In this document: positions 1 to 8,630 of the stretch, piece by piece
How positions within the stretch are numbered: position 1 is the stretch's first letter
Layout of the letters: every line of letters starts with the position of its first letter
From: Pseudomonas sp. NKUCC02_KPG
GTDB taxonomy: Bacteria; Pseudomonadota; Gammaproteobacteria; Pseudomonadales; Pseudomonadaceae
Length of the DNA: 64,000 bases
Assembly (NCBI RefSeq): GCF_019345465.1
Contig: NZ_JAHKRC010000020.1
Coordinates: 1-64,000 of the forward strand
Reading direction: 5' to 3'
Made by a program: the position numbers and the translations under genes
Notes under the pieces: generated by a model
Seen by the model: the letters and a program-made list of their open reading frames with translations, nothing else
Told to the model about the DNA's origin: nothing
Database searches by the model: none

Positions 1-45
1 GGGGGGGGCACGCTGCACCCCTTGTGACGGGGGGGGGGGGGGGGG
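1..45. other. poly-G stretches at window start
   Basis: Bases 1-8 are all G and bases 29-45 form a run of 17 G, separated by a short mixed segment. Nothing else in the window looks like this. The rest of bases 46-176 holds a degenerate REP half (GCCCGCTCCCA near base 70) and the ribosome-binding region of the first gene. The runs may be genuine, but they look like low-quality sequence at a contig end. Confidence 0.5.
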
Positions 46-176
46 AACGCGAGGCAATCCCGACCCAGCCCGCTCCCATGGGACATTGACCGTAACATCC
101 GCAAATAACGCCAAATGCTGGCATTTATGGCAAACTTCGCGGCTATCGACAGCTGAATACATATAGAGGAACGACC

Positions 177-1298
177 GTGCATAACGTCGTCATTAGCGGC
201 ACCGGCCTGTATACCCCGGCCAACAGCATCTCCAACGAAGAGCTGGTGCAGTCTTTCAATACCTATGTGCAACAGTTCAACGCGGACAACGCCGAGGCTA
301 TCGAGGCCGGTGATGTCCAGCCTCTGGCCGAATCGAGCGCTGCATTTATCGAAAAGGCATCGGGCATCAAAAGCCGCTTTGTGATGGACAAGGACGGCAT
401 TCTTGACCCGCAACGCATGCGCCCGCACTTGCCGGCCCGTAGCAACGACGAAATGTCGGTGCTCTGCGAAATGGCCGTTGGCGCCGCCAAACAGGCGCTG
501 GAACGAGCGGGCAAAACAGCTGCCGATATCGACGGCGTGATTGTGGCGTGCTCCAACCTGCAACGTCCGTATCCTGCGATTGCCATCGAGGTGCAACACG
601 CGTTGGGCATTCAGGGTTTTGGTTTTGACATGAACGTGGCCTGTTCTTCGGCGACCTTCGGCATTCAGACCGCCAGCAACAGCGTCCAGTTGGGGCAGGC
701 CCGCGCAGTGCTGCTGATCAGCCCTGAAGTGTGCACCGGCCACTTGAACTTCCGTGACCGTGACAGCCACTTTATCTTTGGTGATGCGGCGACGGCGGTG
801 GTTGTCGAGCGTGCAGACCTGGCAACGTCCGAGTATCAGTTCGATATCGTCAGCACCAAATTGCTGACCACGTTCTCGAACAATATCCGCAACAACTTCG
901 GCTTCCTTAACCGTGCTTCTGACGAGCCTGCTGACAGCCCGGACAAACTGTTCGTACAAGAAGGCCGCAAGGTGTTCCGTGACGTATGCCCGATGGTGGC
1001 TGAGCTGATCGGTCAGCATCTGCAAGAGAACCAGCTGGACGTTGAGCAGGTGAAGCGCTTCTGGCTGCACCAGGCCAACCTGAGCATGAACCACCTGATC
1101 GTGCGCAAATTGTTGGGGCGCGAAGCTTCCATCGAAGAAGCTCCGGTCATTCTCGATACCTACGCCAACACCAGTTCGGCCGGTTCGGTCATTGCCTTCC
1201 ATACGTATCAGGACGATCTGCCAAGCGGTGCATTGGCGGTACTGAGTTCGTTCGGTGCCGGTTATTCGATTGGCAGTGTGATTTTGCGTAAACGTTAA
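177..1298 (+). CDS. beta-ketoacyl-ACP synthase III family protein
   Basis: A 373-residue thiolase-fold condensing enzyme of the KAS III (FabH) family, expected in the cytosol to condense acyl-CoA or acyl-ACP with malonyl-ACP. The Cys-His-Asn triad is complete: Cys156 in NVACSSATFG, His298 in WLHQANLSMN and Asn331 in YANTSSAGSV. It is longer than housekeeping FabH (about 320 residues), with an N-terminal insertion around residues 25-55, so it is probably a FabH-like paralogue rather than the essential enzyme. The start is GTG, preceded by AGAGGA at 165-170. The ECF sigma gene follows after 30 bp on the same strand; I recall a similar synthase/sigma/small-protein order in P. aeruginosa. The substrate is unknown. 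Confidence 0.88.
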   Translation: MHNVVISGTGLYTPANSISNEELVQSFNTYVQQFNADNAEAIEAGDVQPLAESSAAFIEKASGIKSRFVMDKDGILDPQRMRPHLPARSNDEMSVLCEMAVGAAKQALERAGKTAADIDGVIVACSNLQRPYPAIAIEVQHALGIQGFGFDMNVACSSATFGIQTASNSVQLGQARAVLLISPEVCTGHLNFRDRDSHFIFGDAATAVVVERADLATSEYQFDIVSTKLLTTFSNNIRNNFGFLNRASDEPADSPDKLFVQEGRKVFRDVCPMVAELIGQHLQENQLDVEQVKRFWLHQANLSMNHLIVRKLLGREASIEEAPVILDTYANTSSAGSVIAFHTYQDDLPSGALAVLSSFGAGYSIGSVILRKR

Positions 1299-1328
1299 TC
1301 GCGCAGTGCTCGATCAGACGAGGTATCC

Positions 1329-1940
1329 ATGACCGCTGCTGATGACTCAGAACTGCTCAAACGGCTGTTGAGTGGTGAGCAGCGGGCTTTTCGCGATCTG
1401 GTTAGCACCTATCAAAGCGCGATGCGTGCCGTGGCCTTTGCGATCGTCGGCAATCGACATGCCGACGAGGTGGTACAAGACGCATGGCTGTCCGTAGTGC
1501 GCAATCTGTCCGGGTTTGAGGGCCGTTCCAGCCTGAAAACCTGGCTATTGACCATCACGGCCAATTCCGCAAAAAACCGCTACAAGCAAAATCGCCGTGA
1601 AGTGCTGCTCGACGATTTGCCTTCGCCTCACGGCACCATAGACGATGACCGGTTCAGCAGTGATGGCCACTGGTTGCTGGCCCCGTTTGCCTGGCACCAG
1701 GACACCCCCGAAGCCTTGCTCACGGAAGACGAGTTGCGCGAATGCCTTGAGCAAACCCTTCTCGGCCTGCCGCAGCTGCAGAGCAGTGTGCTGGTGTTGC
1801 GCGAGCGTCAGGGACTTGAACTTGAAGAGATCTGTAATATTCTCGAACTGTCGCTCTCTAATGTGCGGGTGCTGGTGCATCGAGCCCGACTAAAAGTCTT
1901 TGCGACTGTGGAACACTTCGAGGAAACCGGCGAATGTTGA
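1329..1940 (+). CDS. ECF-type RNA polymerase sigma factor
   Basis: A 203-residue sigma-70 family protein with only regions 2 and 4. Region 2 (about residues 20-85) carries the core-binding segment NRHADEVVQDAWLSV and the -10 recognition segment. Region 4 (about 145-195) has the helix-turn-helix ending in LSNVRVLVHRARLKV. The linker between them (about 95-135) is longer than in RpoE. A GAGG ribosome site lies just before the ATG. Its stop overlaps the start of the zinc-finger gene by 7 bp, the usual coupling of an ECF factor to its anti-sigma. It belongs to the RpoE-like group by architecture; the signal is not visible. Confidence 0.9.
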   Translation: MTAADDSELLKRLLSGEQRAFRDLVSTYQSAMRAVAFAIVGNRHADEVVQDAWLSVVRNLSGFEGRSSLKTWLLTITANSAKNRYKQNRREVLLDDLPSPHGTIDDDRFSSDGHWLLAPFAWHQDTPEALLTEDELRECLEQTLLGLPQLQSSVLVLRERQGLELEEICNILELSLSNVRVLVHRARLKVFATVEHFEETGEC

Positions 1941-2161
1941 GCTGCAAACAGCAAGTAGCGCGCTCAAGCGACTATCTGGATGGCCAGCTGAGCGTTCGTG
2001 AGCGGTTGCTGGTGCGCCATCATCTGATGTTTTGTCCTAACTGCCGACGTTTCATCAAGCAAATGCGTTTGATGAGCGCCACGTTGAAAAGACTTCCCGA
2101 ACCGTTGCCCCCGGACCTTGAGCAAACGGTTGAGCGAATGATGCGCGAGCAATCGCGCTAA
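1934..2161 (+). CDS. putative anti-sigma factor, zinc-finger (zf-HC2) type
   Basis: A 75-residue soluble protein containing His-x3-Cys-x2-Cys in HHLMFCPNC, which with Cys4 makes a ZAS-like zinc-binding anti-sigma domain. There is no membrane segment, so if it acts as an anti-sigma it would be a cytoplasmic one, possibly sensing redox or metal state. It starts inside the last codons of the sigma gene (7-bp overlap), implying translational coupling and near-equal dosage. The role is inferred from motif and position; no other domain is present. Confidence 0.75.
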   Translation: MLSCKQQVARSSDYLDGQLSVRERLLVRHHLMFCPNCRRFIKQMRLMSATLKRLPEPLPPDLEQTVERMMREQSR

Positions 2162-2238
2162 AGAAGAAGCATGGGCGAGGGTGTCGTCGGAGGATGTGAT
2201 GGGGGGCCGACGCCAGCCTCGCTCTGCTGTTCTGACAC

Positions 2239-2264
2239 AAAACGCCGAACGGGTTCGGGGTTTT
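2239..2264. terminator. bidirectional intrinsic terminator
   Basis: The sequence AAAAC-g-CCGAAC-gg-GTTCGG-g-GTTTT forms a stem with a T-run in both reading directions. It sits between the converging anti-sigma gene and porin gene and could end both transcripts. Confidence 0.7.
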
Positions 2265-2282
2265 GTTGATGACGGGACGCTT

Positions 2283-3575
2283 TTAGAACTTGGCTTCCAG
2301 GTCCAGTTGCAAGGTGTTGGCCTTGGCATCTTTCTGGGTGGACGTTACGTAGTCAGCCTTGGTCAGGAAGTACGTCAGGCCAACACCAAAGTTCTTGTCG
2401 ATTTCGTAACCCACTTTGAACTTGTGACCGCGTGAACCGGTAGTACCGTTGGCAAAGTCGGAGTCGGTGAAGGCGCCGACCACGGCGTTACGCTGAATGT
2501 CGCGGTAGTTGTAGTCCAGGCTGAAGGCATTGAGCTTGCTTTTGAAACCCACCAGCCAGGCGTCGTCCTGATCGCTGTCGGTGGCGGCGTTGTGTACGTA
2601 CTGGCCGTAAAGGGACAGAGGCAGCGGCAGGTTGGCGATATCGACCTGGCCGAAGCCTTCGTACAGGCGGAACTCGCTGGTGCTGTTGCCGTTAACGGCC
2701 AGGGCGCAAGGGGTTGTCTTGGTCCCGGTGGTAGGGCAGGCACTGTCCTTGTCATTGTCGTAGCTGTAAACGCTACCGCCCAAGGTCACTTTCAGGCTGT
2801 CCGTGGGGGCGAATTTTGCACCCAGCTGACCTGCGTACAGACGCAAGTCATGACGGAATTGCACGCCGTCGCCGTCGACGTTGTCCTTGAGGGTGTAGTA
2901 ACCGGCGCTACCGAACATCTCGACGCCGCTGTTCCCCAGGTTGTGCTTGTAAGTGGCAGCCAGGCCTTCGGGGTTGATATCGCTATCCCAAATCACATCA
3001 CCCATGCTGACCCAGGGCTGAGCCATCTTGCCGGCGATCAGGTGCAGGTCCTTGACGGCAGTCGGGTGATAGTCGATGAACGCCATGTCCAGCCACAACT
3101 GCTTCTTGTCGAAGTAGTTATCCAGATCCTGGTTGGTGGAGCGCGCATCGTCGCCGCCGCCAGTGGCGATACGAATACCGGTGTTCACTTGCGGGTTGAT
3201 TTCGGTGTAGGCACCCAGACGGGCACGAATGCGCTGACGGTCCTTGTTCTTGCCATCGGACTCGCCATCAATCTTGATGTTTTCGTGACGAACCCGGACA
3301 TCCCCCTTGAGTTCGGTTTTAGCTGCCCAGGCGACTTTTTGTTCGAAGGCGGTGAGGTCGGATTTTTTGACCTGATTGGCCGCAGCTTCTTGCTTGGCTT
3401 GATTCTCACTGGCGAGTTCAGTTTGCAGCTCGGAGTACTGAGCTGGCGAAATGGAACCGTTGGCTTTCAGCATTTCGAGCAGTCTGGCATCGACTGCTGC
3501 GCTGGCCGGAACGCTCATGGCCAGTACCAGGCCACCACACAGTCCAGCCGCAACCCGTGTAGAAACAAGACGCAT
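2283..3575 (-). CDS. putative outer-membrane porin (Porin_5 type)
   Basis: A 430-residue exported protein: signal peptide to about residue 26 (cleavage after ASA), a short coiled-coil-like segment (about 30-80) rich in Gln, Glu and Lys, then a beta-barrel region with alternating polar/aromatic strands and a C-terminal Phe (LDLEAKF), the usual signal for Bam-mediated outer-membrane insertion. It resembles the Pseudomonas putative porin family with an N-terminal helical segment. It contains one Cys pair in a loop near residue 285. The ribosome site GGGAG precedes the ATG. The substrate is not predictable; the gene converges on the sigma operon and is probably monocistronic. Confidence 0.82.
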   Translation of the reverse strand: MRLVSTRVAAGLCGGLVLAMSVPASAAVDARLLEMLKANGSISPAQYSELQTELASENQAKQEAAANQVKKSDLTAFEQKVAWAAKTELKGDVRVRHENIKIDGESDGKNKDRQRIRARLGAYTEINPQVNTGIRIATGGGDDARSTNQDLDNYFDKKQLWLDMAFIDYHPTAVKDLHLIAGKMAQPWVSMGDVIWDSDINPEGLAATYKHNLGNSGVEMFGSAGYYTLKDNVDGDGVQFRHDLRLYAGQLGAKFAPTDSLKVTLGGSVYSYDNDKDSACPTTGTKTTPCALAVNGNSTSEFRLYEGFGQVDIANLPLPLSLYGQYVHNAATDSDQDDAWLVGFKSKLNAFSLDYNYRDIQRNAVVGAFTDSDFANGTTGSRGHKFKVGYEIDKNFGVGLTYFLTKADYVTSTQKDAKANTLQLDLEAKF

Positions 3576-3898
3576 TGTGAATCTCCCAGTGCAGAGGTGG
3601 CCTTGGCCACCTCAAGAAAAATCGGCCCTATACGGGCTCACGTTAACGAGGCTTGGGTGTGTCATGAGCGTGTTGGCAAACAGGTCACTCATAACCTCGT
3701 GATCTAAGAAGCGGCGCCAGTATCGCGGCTGGATATGACAGAAAAGTGGCAGTCTGATAGCAAGTCAGTGACACTCGCGGCGGTCGCCAAACCTGCAGGA
3801 GCCGAGCTTGCCCGCGCAGGCATCACTGCGTGACATCAGCGCCCACCTCGGTTGCGGTGCTACCATCGCGGCTCACATGTCGCGCCCGGGGATTCTCA
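3576..3898. other. intergenic region, divergent promoters
   Basis: These 323 bp separate the porin start from the start I prefer for the acetyltransferase-like gene. They must hold the two promoters, but I cannot name -35/-10 elements with confidence and I see no repeat, RNA or small gene. Confidence 0.4.
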
Positions 3899-5023
3899 AT
3901 GCCGTTACAACGACTGGACAGCCTGTCCGCCATCACCGCTCAGGAATGGGATGGGCTGGTGCCGGTGGAGCAGCCGTTCTTGCGGCACGCCTTTCTCAGC
4001 ACGCTTGAAGACAGCGGCTGCCTGGGTCCGCATTCCGGCTGGCAGCCCGAGCACTTGCTGCGCTACGAAAACGGGCAGTTGCAAGCAGCGTTACCCAGCT
4101 ACCGCAAGTGGCACTCCTACGGCGAATATGTGTTCGATCACGAATGGGCGCAGGCCTGCGAGCGGGCGGGCATCGAGTACTACCCCAAGCTGTTGACGGC
4201 CATACCGTTCAGCCCGGTCAGTGGTCCTCGATTGTTGGCCGCCAGTGCCGAGGACGGGATGGAGTTGCTGGCGGCTTTGCCCGGTTATCTTGAGATTGAG
4301 GGTCTCTCGAGTGCCCATATCAATTTCACCGATACGCTGGCCGATACAGCCCTGGCGCAACAGCCCGGCTGGATGCAGCGGCTCGGTTGCCAGTTTCATT
4401 GGCAGAACCGCGAGTACCGCGATTTTCAGGACTTTCTTGATGCCCTGAGCTCCCGCAAGCGCAAGCAGATGCGCAAAGAGCGCGAGCAAGTGGCCGCTCA
4501 AGGGTTTGAGTTCGAATGGCTGGAGGGTCAACAGGTCAGCGAGGCGCAATGGGATTTTGTCTACGCCTGTTACGCCAATACCTACGCAGTACGGCGACAA
4601 ACACCTTACCTGACGCGGGCGTTTTTCAGTCTGCTGGCCGAGCGTATGCCCGAATCCATTCGCGTTGTGCTGGCCAGGCAGGGCTCGACCCCGGTAGCGA
4701 TGGCGTTCAGCCTGATCGGTGGTGACAGTTTGTATGGTCGTTACTGGGGGTGCCTGGCCGAGTTTGATCGCCTGCATTTCGAGACATGTTTCTACCAGGG
4801 CATGGATTACGCCATTGCTCAGGGTTTCAAGCGTTTTGATGCCGGTGCCCAAGGCGAGCACAAGCTGATCCGCGGCTTTGAGCCGGTGATCACTCACTCA
4901 TGGCATTACCTGCGTCATCAGGGGCTGAAATCGGCTGTCAGTGACTTTCTGCAGCGTGAGCGGGCAGGGGTGCTGGCGTATGCAGAAGAGGCGAGGTCGG
5001 CGCTGCCCTACCGGCAGGCCTGA
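3899..5023 (+). CDS. FemAB/GNAT-like N-acyltransferase (DUF482 family)
   Basis: A 374-residue cytosolic protein resembling the peptidoglycan-related FemAB-like family PF04339. Family-like features are the early motif QPFLRHAFLSTLEDSG, the basic patch SSRKRKQMRKEREQV (about residues 180-195), and the C-terminal GNAT-like segment with GRYWGC, HFETCFYQGMDYAI and FDAGAQGEHKLIRGF. An in-frame upstream start at 3830 exists, but the ATG at 3899 puts the conserved N-terminus at residue 1. The ribosome site is weak for both. The substrate is unknown. It ends 18 bp from the convergent aquaporin gene with no obvious terminator. Confidence 0.78.
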   Translation: MPLQRLDSLSAITAQEWDGLVPVEQPFLRHAFLSTLEDSGCLGPHSGWQPEHLLRYENGQLQAALPSYRKWHSYGEYVFDHEWAQACERAGIEYYPKLLTAIPFSPVSGPRLLAASAEDGMELLAALPGYLEIEGLSSAHINFTDTLADTALAQQPGWMQRLGCQFHWQNREYRDFQDFLDALSSRKRKQMRKEREQVAAQGFEFEWLEGQQVSEAQWDFVYACYANTYAVRRQTPYLTRAFFSLLAERMPESIRVVLARQGSTPVAMAFSLIGGDSLYGRYWGCLAEFDRLHFETCFYQGMDYAIAQGFKRFDAGAQGEHKLIRGFEPVITHSWHYLRHQGLKSAVSDFLQRERAGVLAYAEEARSALPYRQA

Positions 5024-5041
5024 ACCTCGCCGCCTCAATGC

Positions 5042-5743
5042 TCAGCTGTCCTGTTTGCCCAGCCATCGATAGGTCAGTGCGCCAATCGCTGCGCCCACCA
5101 GTGGCGCCAGCCAGAACATCCACAGTTGTTGAAGCGCCCAGCCGCCCACTATCAAGGCCGGGCCTGTGCTGCGTGCCGGGTTGACCGAGGTGTTGGTGAC
5201 CGGGATAGAGATCAGGTGGATCAGCGTCAGCGCCAACCCTATGGCGATCGGAGCGAAGCCTGCAGGGACTCGCGTGTCAGTGGCACCCATGATGATGAGG
5301 ATGAACATGGCCGTCATCACCACTTCGCATACCAGTCCCGAGATCATCGAGTAGCCACCGGGAGAATGGTCGCCATAGCCATTGGCTGCCAGCCCGCTTG
5401 CAGCCAGATCAAACCCGGGTTTGCCGCTGGCAATGAAGTACAGCAGTGCGGCGGCGATGATGCCTCCCAGAACCTGGGCCACGATGTAAGCGGGTAGCTC
5501 TTTTGCAGGGAATCGGCCACCCACCCACAGCCCGAAGGACACGGCGGGGTTCAGATGACAGCCTGAAATATGCCCGATAGCGAATGCCATGGTCAGTACG
5601 GTAAGGCCAAAAGCCAGTGCGACCCCTAGCAGCCCGATACCCACGTTGGGGAAGGCTGCAGCGAGTACTGCGCTGCCACAGCCGCCAAGAACCAACCAGA
5701 AAGTGCCTACCAACTCAGTTGCCGAACGTTTGAGCAAGGTCAT
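5042..5743 (-). CDS. aqpZ: aquaporin Z
   Basis: A 233-residue inner-membrane water channel of the MIP family. Both pore signatures are present: NPA at 65-67 (HLNPAVSFG) and NPA at 188-190 followed by the selectivity-filter Arg191 ([12 protein letters not shown]). Six hydrophobic helices and the length match AqpZ. His/Thr-type filter residues and the lack of a long insertion favour a water channel over a glycerol facilitator. The gene stands alone, with a palindrome just 5' of its start that could be an operator. Confidence 0.93.
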   Translation of the reverse strand: MTLLKRSATELVGTFWLVLGGCGSAVLAAAFPNVGIGLLGVALAFGLTVLTMAFAIGHISGCHLNPAVSFGLWVGGRFPAKELPAYIVAQVLGGIIAAALLYFIASGKPGFDLAASGLAANGYGDHSPGGYSMISGLVCEVVMTAMFILIIMGATDTRVPAGFAPIAIGLALTLIHLISIPVTNTSVNPARSTGPALIVGGWALQQLWMFWLAPLVGAAIGALTYRWLGKQDS

Positions 5744-5755
5744 TTGAAGGTCCCG

Positions 5756-5771
5756 GATAGATAAATCTATC
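5756..5771. promoter_or_regulatory. palindrome upstream of aqpZ
   Basis: GATAGAT-aa-ATCTATC is a perfect inverted repeat with 7-bp arms, ending 13 bp before the aqpZ start codon. The two-base centre makes it a poor RNA hairpin, so a protein operator is more likely. No regulator is known to me for it. Confidence 0.4.
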
Positions 5772-5868
5772 GAGCAATTGAAGCTGCGTCGCGTCCTGCG
5801 GTTAACTACAGAACTCTCCCGAATCCTGGTTTAAGTACAGCACTCGCCCGGGTTTTTTCCAGTGCCAT

Positions 5869-5905
5869 AAAAAACGCCAGAGCCCTTTGAAACCGGGCGC
5901 TGGCG
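5869..5905 (-). terminator. intrinsic terminator of the ABC exporter gene
   Basis: Read on the minus strand, CGCCAG-c-GCCC, a 9-nt loop, GGGC-t-CTGGCG and then a run of T form a classical terminator about 40 bp after the exporter stop codon. Confidence 0.8.
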
Positions 5906-5943
5906 TGGTGTTTCACGGGCTTTACACTTGCGTGTTTGCGGTC

Positions 5944-7776
5944 TCAGTCGATGCCTACAAAACCACCCGTTTGATGTTGCCAAAGCCGTGAGTACAGACC
6001 TCCCCGTGCGAGCAGTTCACTGTGGGTTCCGGTTTGTGCGATATGGCCGTTTTCCAGCACCACCAGACGGTCCATGCGGGCGATGGTTGAAAGGCGGTGG
6101 GCGATGGCAATGACGGTTTTGCCCTGCATCAGGGTTTCGAGGCTTTCCTGGATCGCGGACTCGACTTCGGAGTCCAGTGCCGAGGTGGCTTCGTCCATGA
6201 TCAGGATCGGTGCGTTCTTGAGCAGTACCCGTGCAATGGCAATCCGCTGGCGTTGACCGCCGGACAGCTTGACGCCGCGCTCGCCCACGTGGGCGTCAAA
6301 ACCGGTGCGGCCCTGAGCGTCGGACAGAAGCGGGATAAACTCATCGGCCCGGGCTTTTCGCACGGCTGCCCACAGTTCTTCGTCGGTAGCGTCAGGTTTG
6401 CCGTACAGCAAGTTGTCACGAATCGAGCGGTGCAACAGCGAAGTGTCCTGGGTAATCATGCCGATCTGTTCGCGCAGGCTTTCCTGGGTTACTTCGGCGA
6501 TGTTCTGATCGTCGATAAGGATGCGACCGCCTTGCAGGTCGTACAGGCGCAGCAAGAGGTTGACCAGGGTCGACTTGCCCGCGCCGGAAGGTCCGATCAG
6601 GCCGATTTTTTCGCCGGGTTTTATCACCAGGTTGAGGTCGCTGATGATGCCGCTGCGTTTGCCGTAATGGAAGTCGACGTGCTCAAAGCGCACTTCACCG
6701 CGGCTGACATTAAGGCGTGGTGCCTGTTCACGGTCAGTGACGGCAATGGGTTGTGCAATGGTTTGCAGACCGTCCTGCACCATGCCGATGTTTTCAAAAA
6801 TACCGTTGACCACCCACATGATCCAGCCGGACATGTTGACGATGCGGATCACCAGGCCGGTGGCCAGGGCGATGGCACCGACGCTGATCAGCGACTGGCT
6901 CCACAGCCACAGCGCCAGGCCGCTTGTGCTGACGATCAACAAGCCGTTCATGGTGGTGATCGTGACGTCCATGCTGGTGACCACGCGGCTGGCCAGCCGG
7001 GTTTTTTCGGTTTGCTCGATAATGGCTTCACGAGCGTACTGTTGCTCGAAATTGGTATGGGCAAACAGCTTCAGGGTGGTGATGTTGGTGTAGCCGTCGA
7101 CGATACGCCCCATCAGTTTTGAGCGCGCATCGGAGGACACCACGGAGCGCTCTTTGACCCGGGGGACGAAGTAGTACAGGGCGCCGATGTAGCAGGCGAT
7201 CCAGATCAGCAGCGGAATCATCAGGCGCCAGTCGGCTTCGGCAAACAATACCAGTGAGCTGATGGCGTAGATCAGCACGTGCCACAGGGCGTCGACCGCC
7301 TGAACGGCTGAGTCACGCAGCGAGTTGCCGGTTTGCATGATGCGCTGGGCAATGCGGCCGGCAAAGTCGTTCTGGAAGAAGTTGAGGCTTTGCTTGAGCA
7401 CATAGCTGTGGTTTTGCCAGCGGATCATGCTGGTCATGCTCGGGCTCAGGGTCTGGTGTACCAGCAGGTCATGCAGGCCGAAGAACACCGGGCGGATGAT
7501 CAGTGCCACCACGGCCATCCAGATCAGTTCGCTGCTATGGACCTTGAAGAATTCGGTATTGGGCGTGCCCTGGGTCAGATCGATCAGCGTGCTCAGGTAG
7601 CTGAACAGCGAGACTTCGATCAGTGCCGCTATCAGCCCGATCACCAGCAAGGCGACAAACATGGGCCAGACCTGGCGCAGGTAGTAGAGATAAAACGCCC
7701 AGACAGTGCTGGGAGGGGCTGCGGTAGGGGCTTCGCGGAAGATATCGATCAGTTGTTCGAAACGGCGATAAAGCAT
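5944..7776 (-). CDS. ABC exporter, fused permease and ATPase (MsbA-like)
   Basis: A half-transporter of about 610 residues: an N-terminal transmembrane domain of six helices (roughly residues 35-335) followed by a nucleotide-binding domain. The ATPase has Walker A GPSGAGKST (about 397), Q-loop MITQD, signature LSGGQ (about 506), Walker B ILIMDE and the switch His in AHRLS. The family exports lipids, peptides or drugs as a homo- or heterodimer; the substrate is not readable here. The ATG at 7776 follows an in-frame GTG at 7782 and neither has a close ribosome site, so the first two residues are uncertain. It is followed by a strong terminator and is separated from ppiA by a REP-like repeat. 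Confidence 0.88.
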   Translation of the reverse strand: MLYRRFEQLIDIFREAPTAAPPSTVWAFYLYYLRQVWPMFVALLVIGLIAALIEVSLFSYLSTLIDLTQGTPNTEFFKVHSSELIWMAVVALIIRPVFFGLHDLLVHQTLSPSMTSMIRWQNHSYVLKQSLNFFQNDFAGRIAQRIMQTGNSLRDSAVQAVDALWHVLIYAISSLVLFAEADWRLMIPLLIWIACYIGALYYFVPRVKERSVVSSDARSKLMGRIVDGYTNITTLKLFAHTNFEQQYAREAIIEQTEKTRLASRVVTSMDVTITTMNGLLIVSTSGLALWLWSQSLISVGAIALATGLVIRIVNMSGWIMWVVNGIFENIGMVQDGLQTIAQPIAVTDREQAPRLNVSRGEVRFEHVDFHYGKRSGIISDLNLVIKPGEKIGLIGPSGAGKSTLVNLLLRLYDLQGGRILIDDQNIAEVTQESLREQIGMITQDTSLLHRSIRDNLLYGKPDATDEELWAAVRKARADEFIPLLSDAQGRTGFDAHVGERGVKLSGGQRQRIAIARVLLKNAPILIMDEATSALDSEVESAIQESLETLMQGKTVIAIAHRLSTIARMDRLVVLENGHIAQTGTHSELLARGGLYSRLWQHQTGGFVGID

Positions 7777-7825
7777 GGGCACTGACGCCCGCAGCGCGGG
7801 CTCTCCTTTAGTTGACGTTACCCAT

Positions 7826-7870
7826 CCCGTAGCAGTAACGCAGCCTCGTTCCTTCGGCAGCTGCTACGGG
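7826..7870. repeat. REP-like inverted repeat (family 2 variant)
   Basis: CCCGTAGCAG at the left pairs with CTGCTACGGG at the right, and the middle contains CCTTCGGCAG. It resembles the GTAGTCGCTGCCGAAGGCTG repeats found near 43.9 and 49.8 kb. It lies between ppiA and the ABC exporter gene on the same strand, where it could form a hairpin in the transcript. Confidence 0.55.
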
Positions 7871-7904
7871 GCACAGGTCAAAGCTCCCTGCTGTGTGCCG
7901 CCTG

Positions 7905-8468
7905 TCAGTCGATACGCTTGGCCGACTTGATCAGCACCGGGTCGATCGGCACATTCTGCATGCCTTGTTTGGTGGTGGTTTGCGAGTTGACGATCTGGTC
8001 AACCACATCCATGCCATTCACGACCTTGGCAAATACGGCGTACCCGGCGTCACGGCCCGGATCCAGGAACGCGTTGTCTGCCACGTTGATGAAGAACTGG
8101 CTGGTGGCAGAGTTCGGGTTGGAGGTGCGAGCCATCGACAGGGTGCCGCGCACGTTATGCAGGCCGTTGCTGGCTTCGTTCTTGATCGGGTCGCGGGTCG
8201 GCTTTTGCGCCATCTGCGAGGTGAAACCTCCGCCCTGCACCATAAAGCCCGGGATCACACGGTGAAAAATGGTGTTGTTGTAGAAGCCGCTGTCCACATA
8301 CTTGAGAAAGTTGTCAGTGCTGATCGGAGCCTTGACCGGATCCAGTTCGATTTCGATCTTGCCGAAGCTGGTATCCAGAACGACATGAGGTGCCTTGGAT
8401 GTATCGGCAGCCATCAGGTTGGCAGCAAACAGCATGGCGCCAGCGGCAAGTGCAATTTTTTTAAGCAT
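7905..8468 (-). CDS. ppiA: periplasmic peptidyl-prolyl cis-trans isomerase A
   Basis: A 187-residue cyclophilin with a cleavable signal peptide (about residues 1-20, ending AANLMA), so it works on proline isomerisation of folding proteins in the periplasm. Cyclophilin signatures are clear: [13 protein letters not shown], the substrate-pocket run [16 protein letters not shown] and [18 protein letters not shown]. The length is typical of Gram-negative PpiA. A ribosome site GGAT/AGGATC precedes the ATG. Confidence 0.93.
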   Translation of the reverse strand: MLKKIALAAGAMLFAANLMAADTSKAPHVVLDTSFGKIEIELDPVKAPISTDNFLKYVDSGFYNNTIFHRVIPGFMVQGGGFTSQMAQKPTRDPIKNEASNGLHNVRGTLSMARTSNPNSATSQFFINVADNAFLDPGRDAGYAVFAKVVNGMDVVDQIVNSQTTTKQGMQNVPIDPVLIKSAKRID

Positions 8469-8630
8469 GGTTCAGTGATCCTGGAAAGTGGGGTGACTGT
8501 TCAATGCCACGCAGGCAGTGGCGCCCTGTGGTTTGAACCAATGCCCGTGCTACATCCGGTAATGACAGATGTTCACGGGCGGCGGGTGTTGGACAGGATA
8601 TTCTCGAATCGGGTTCCTGCCCACTGATCT

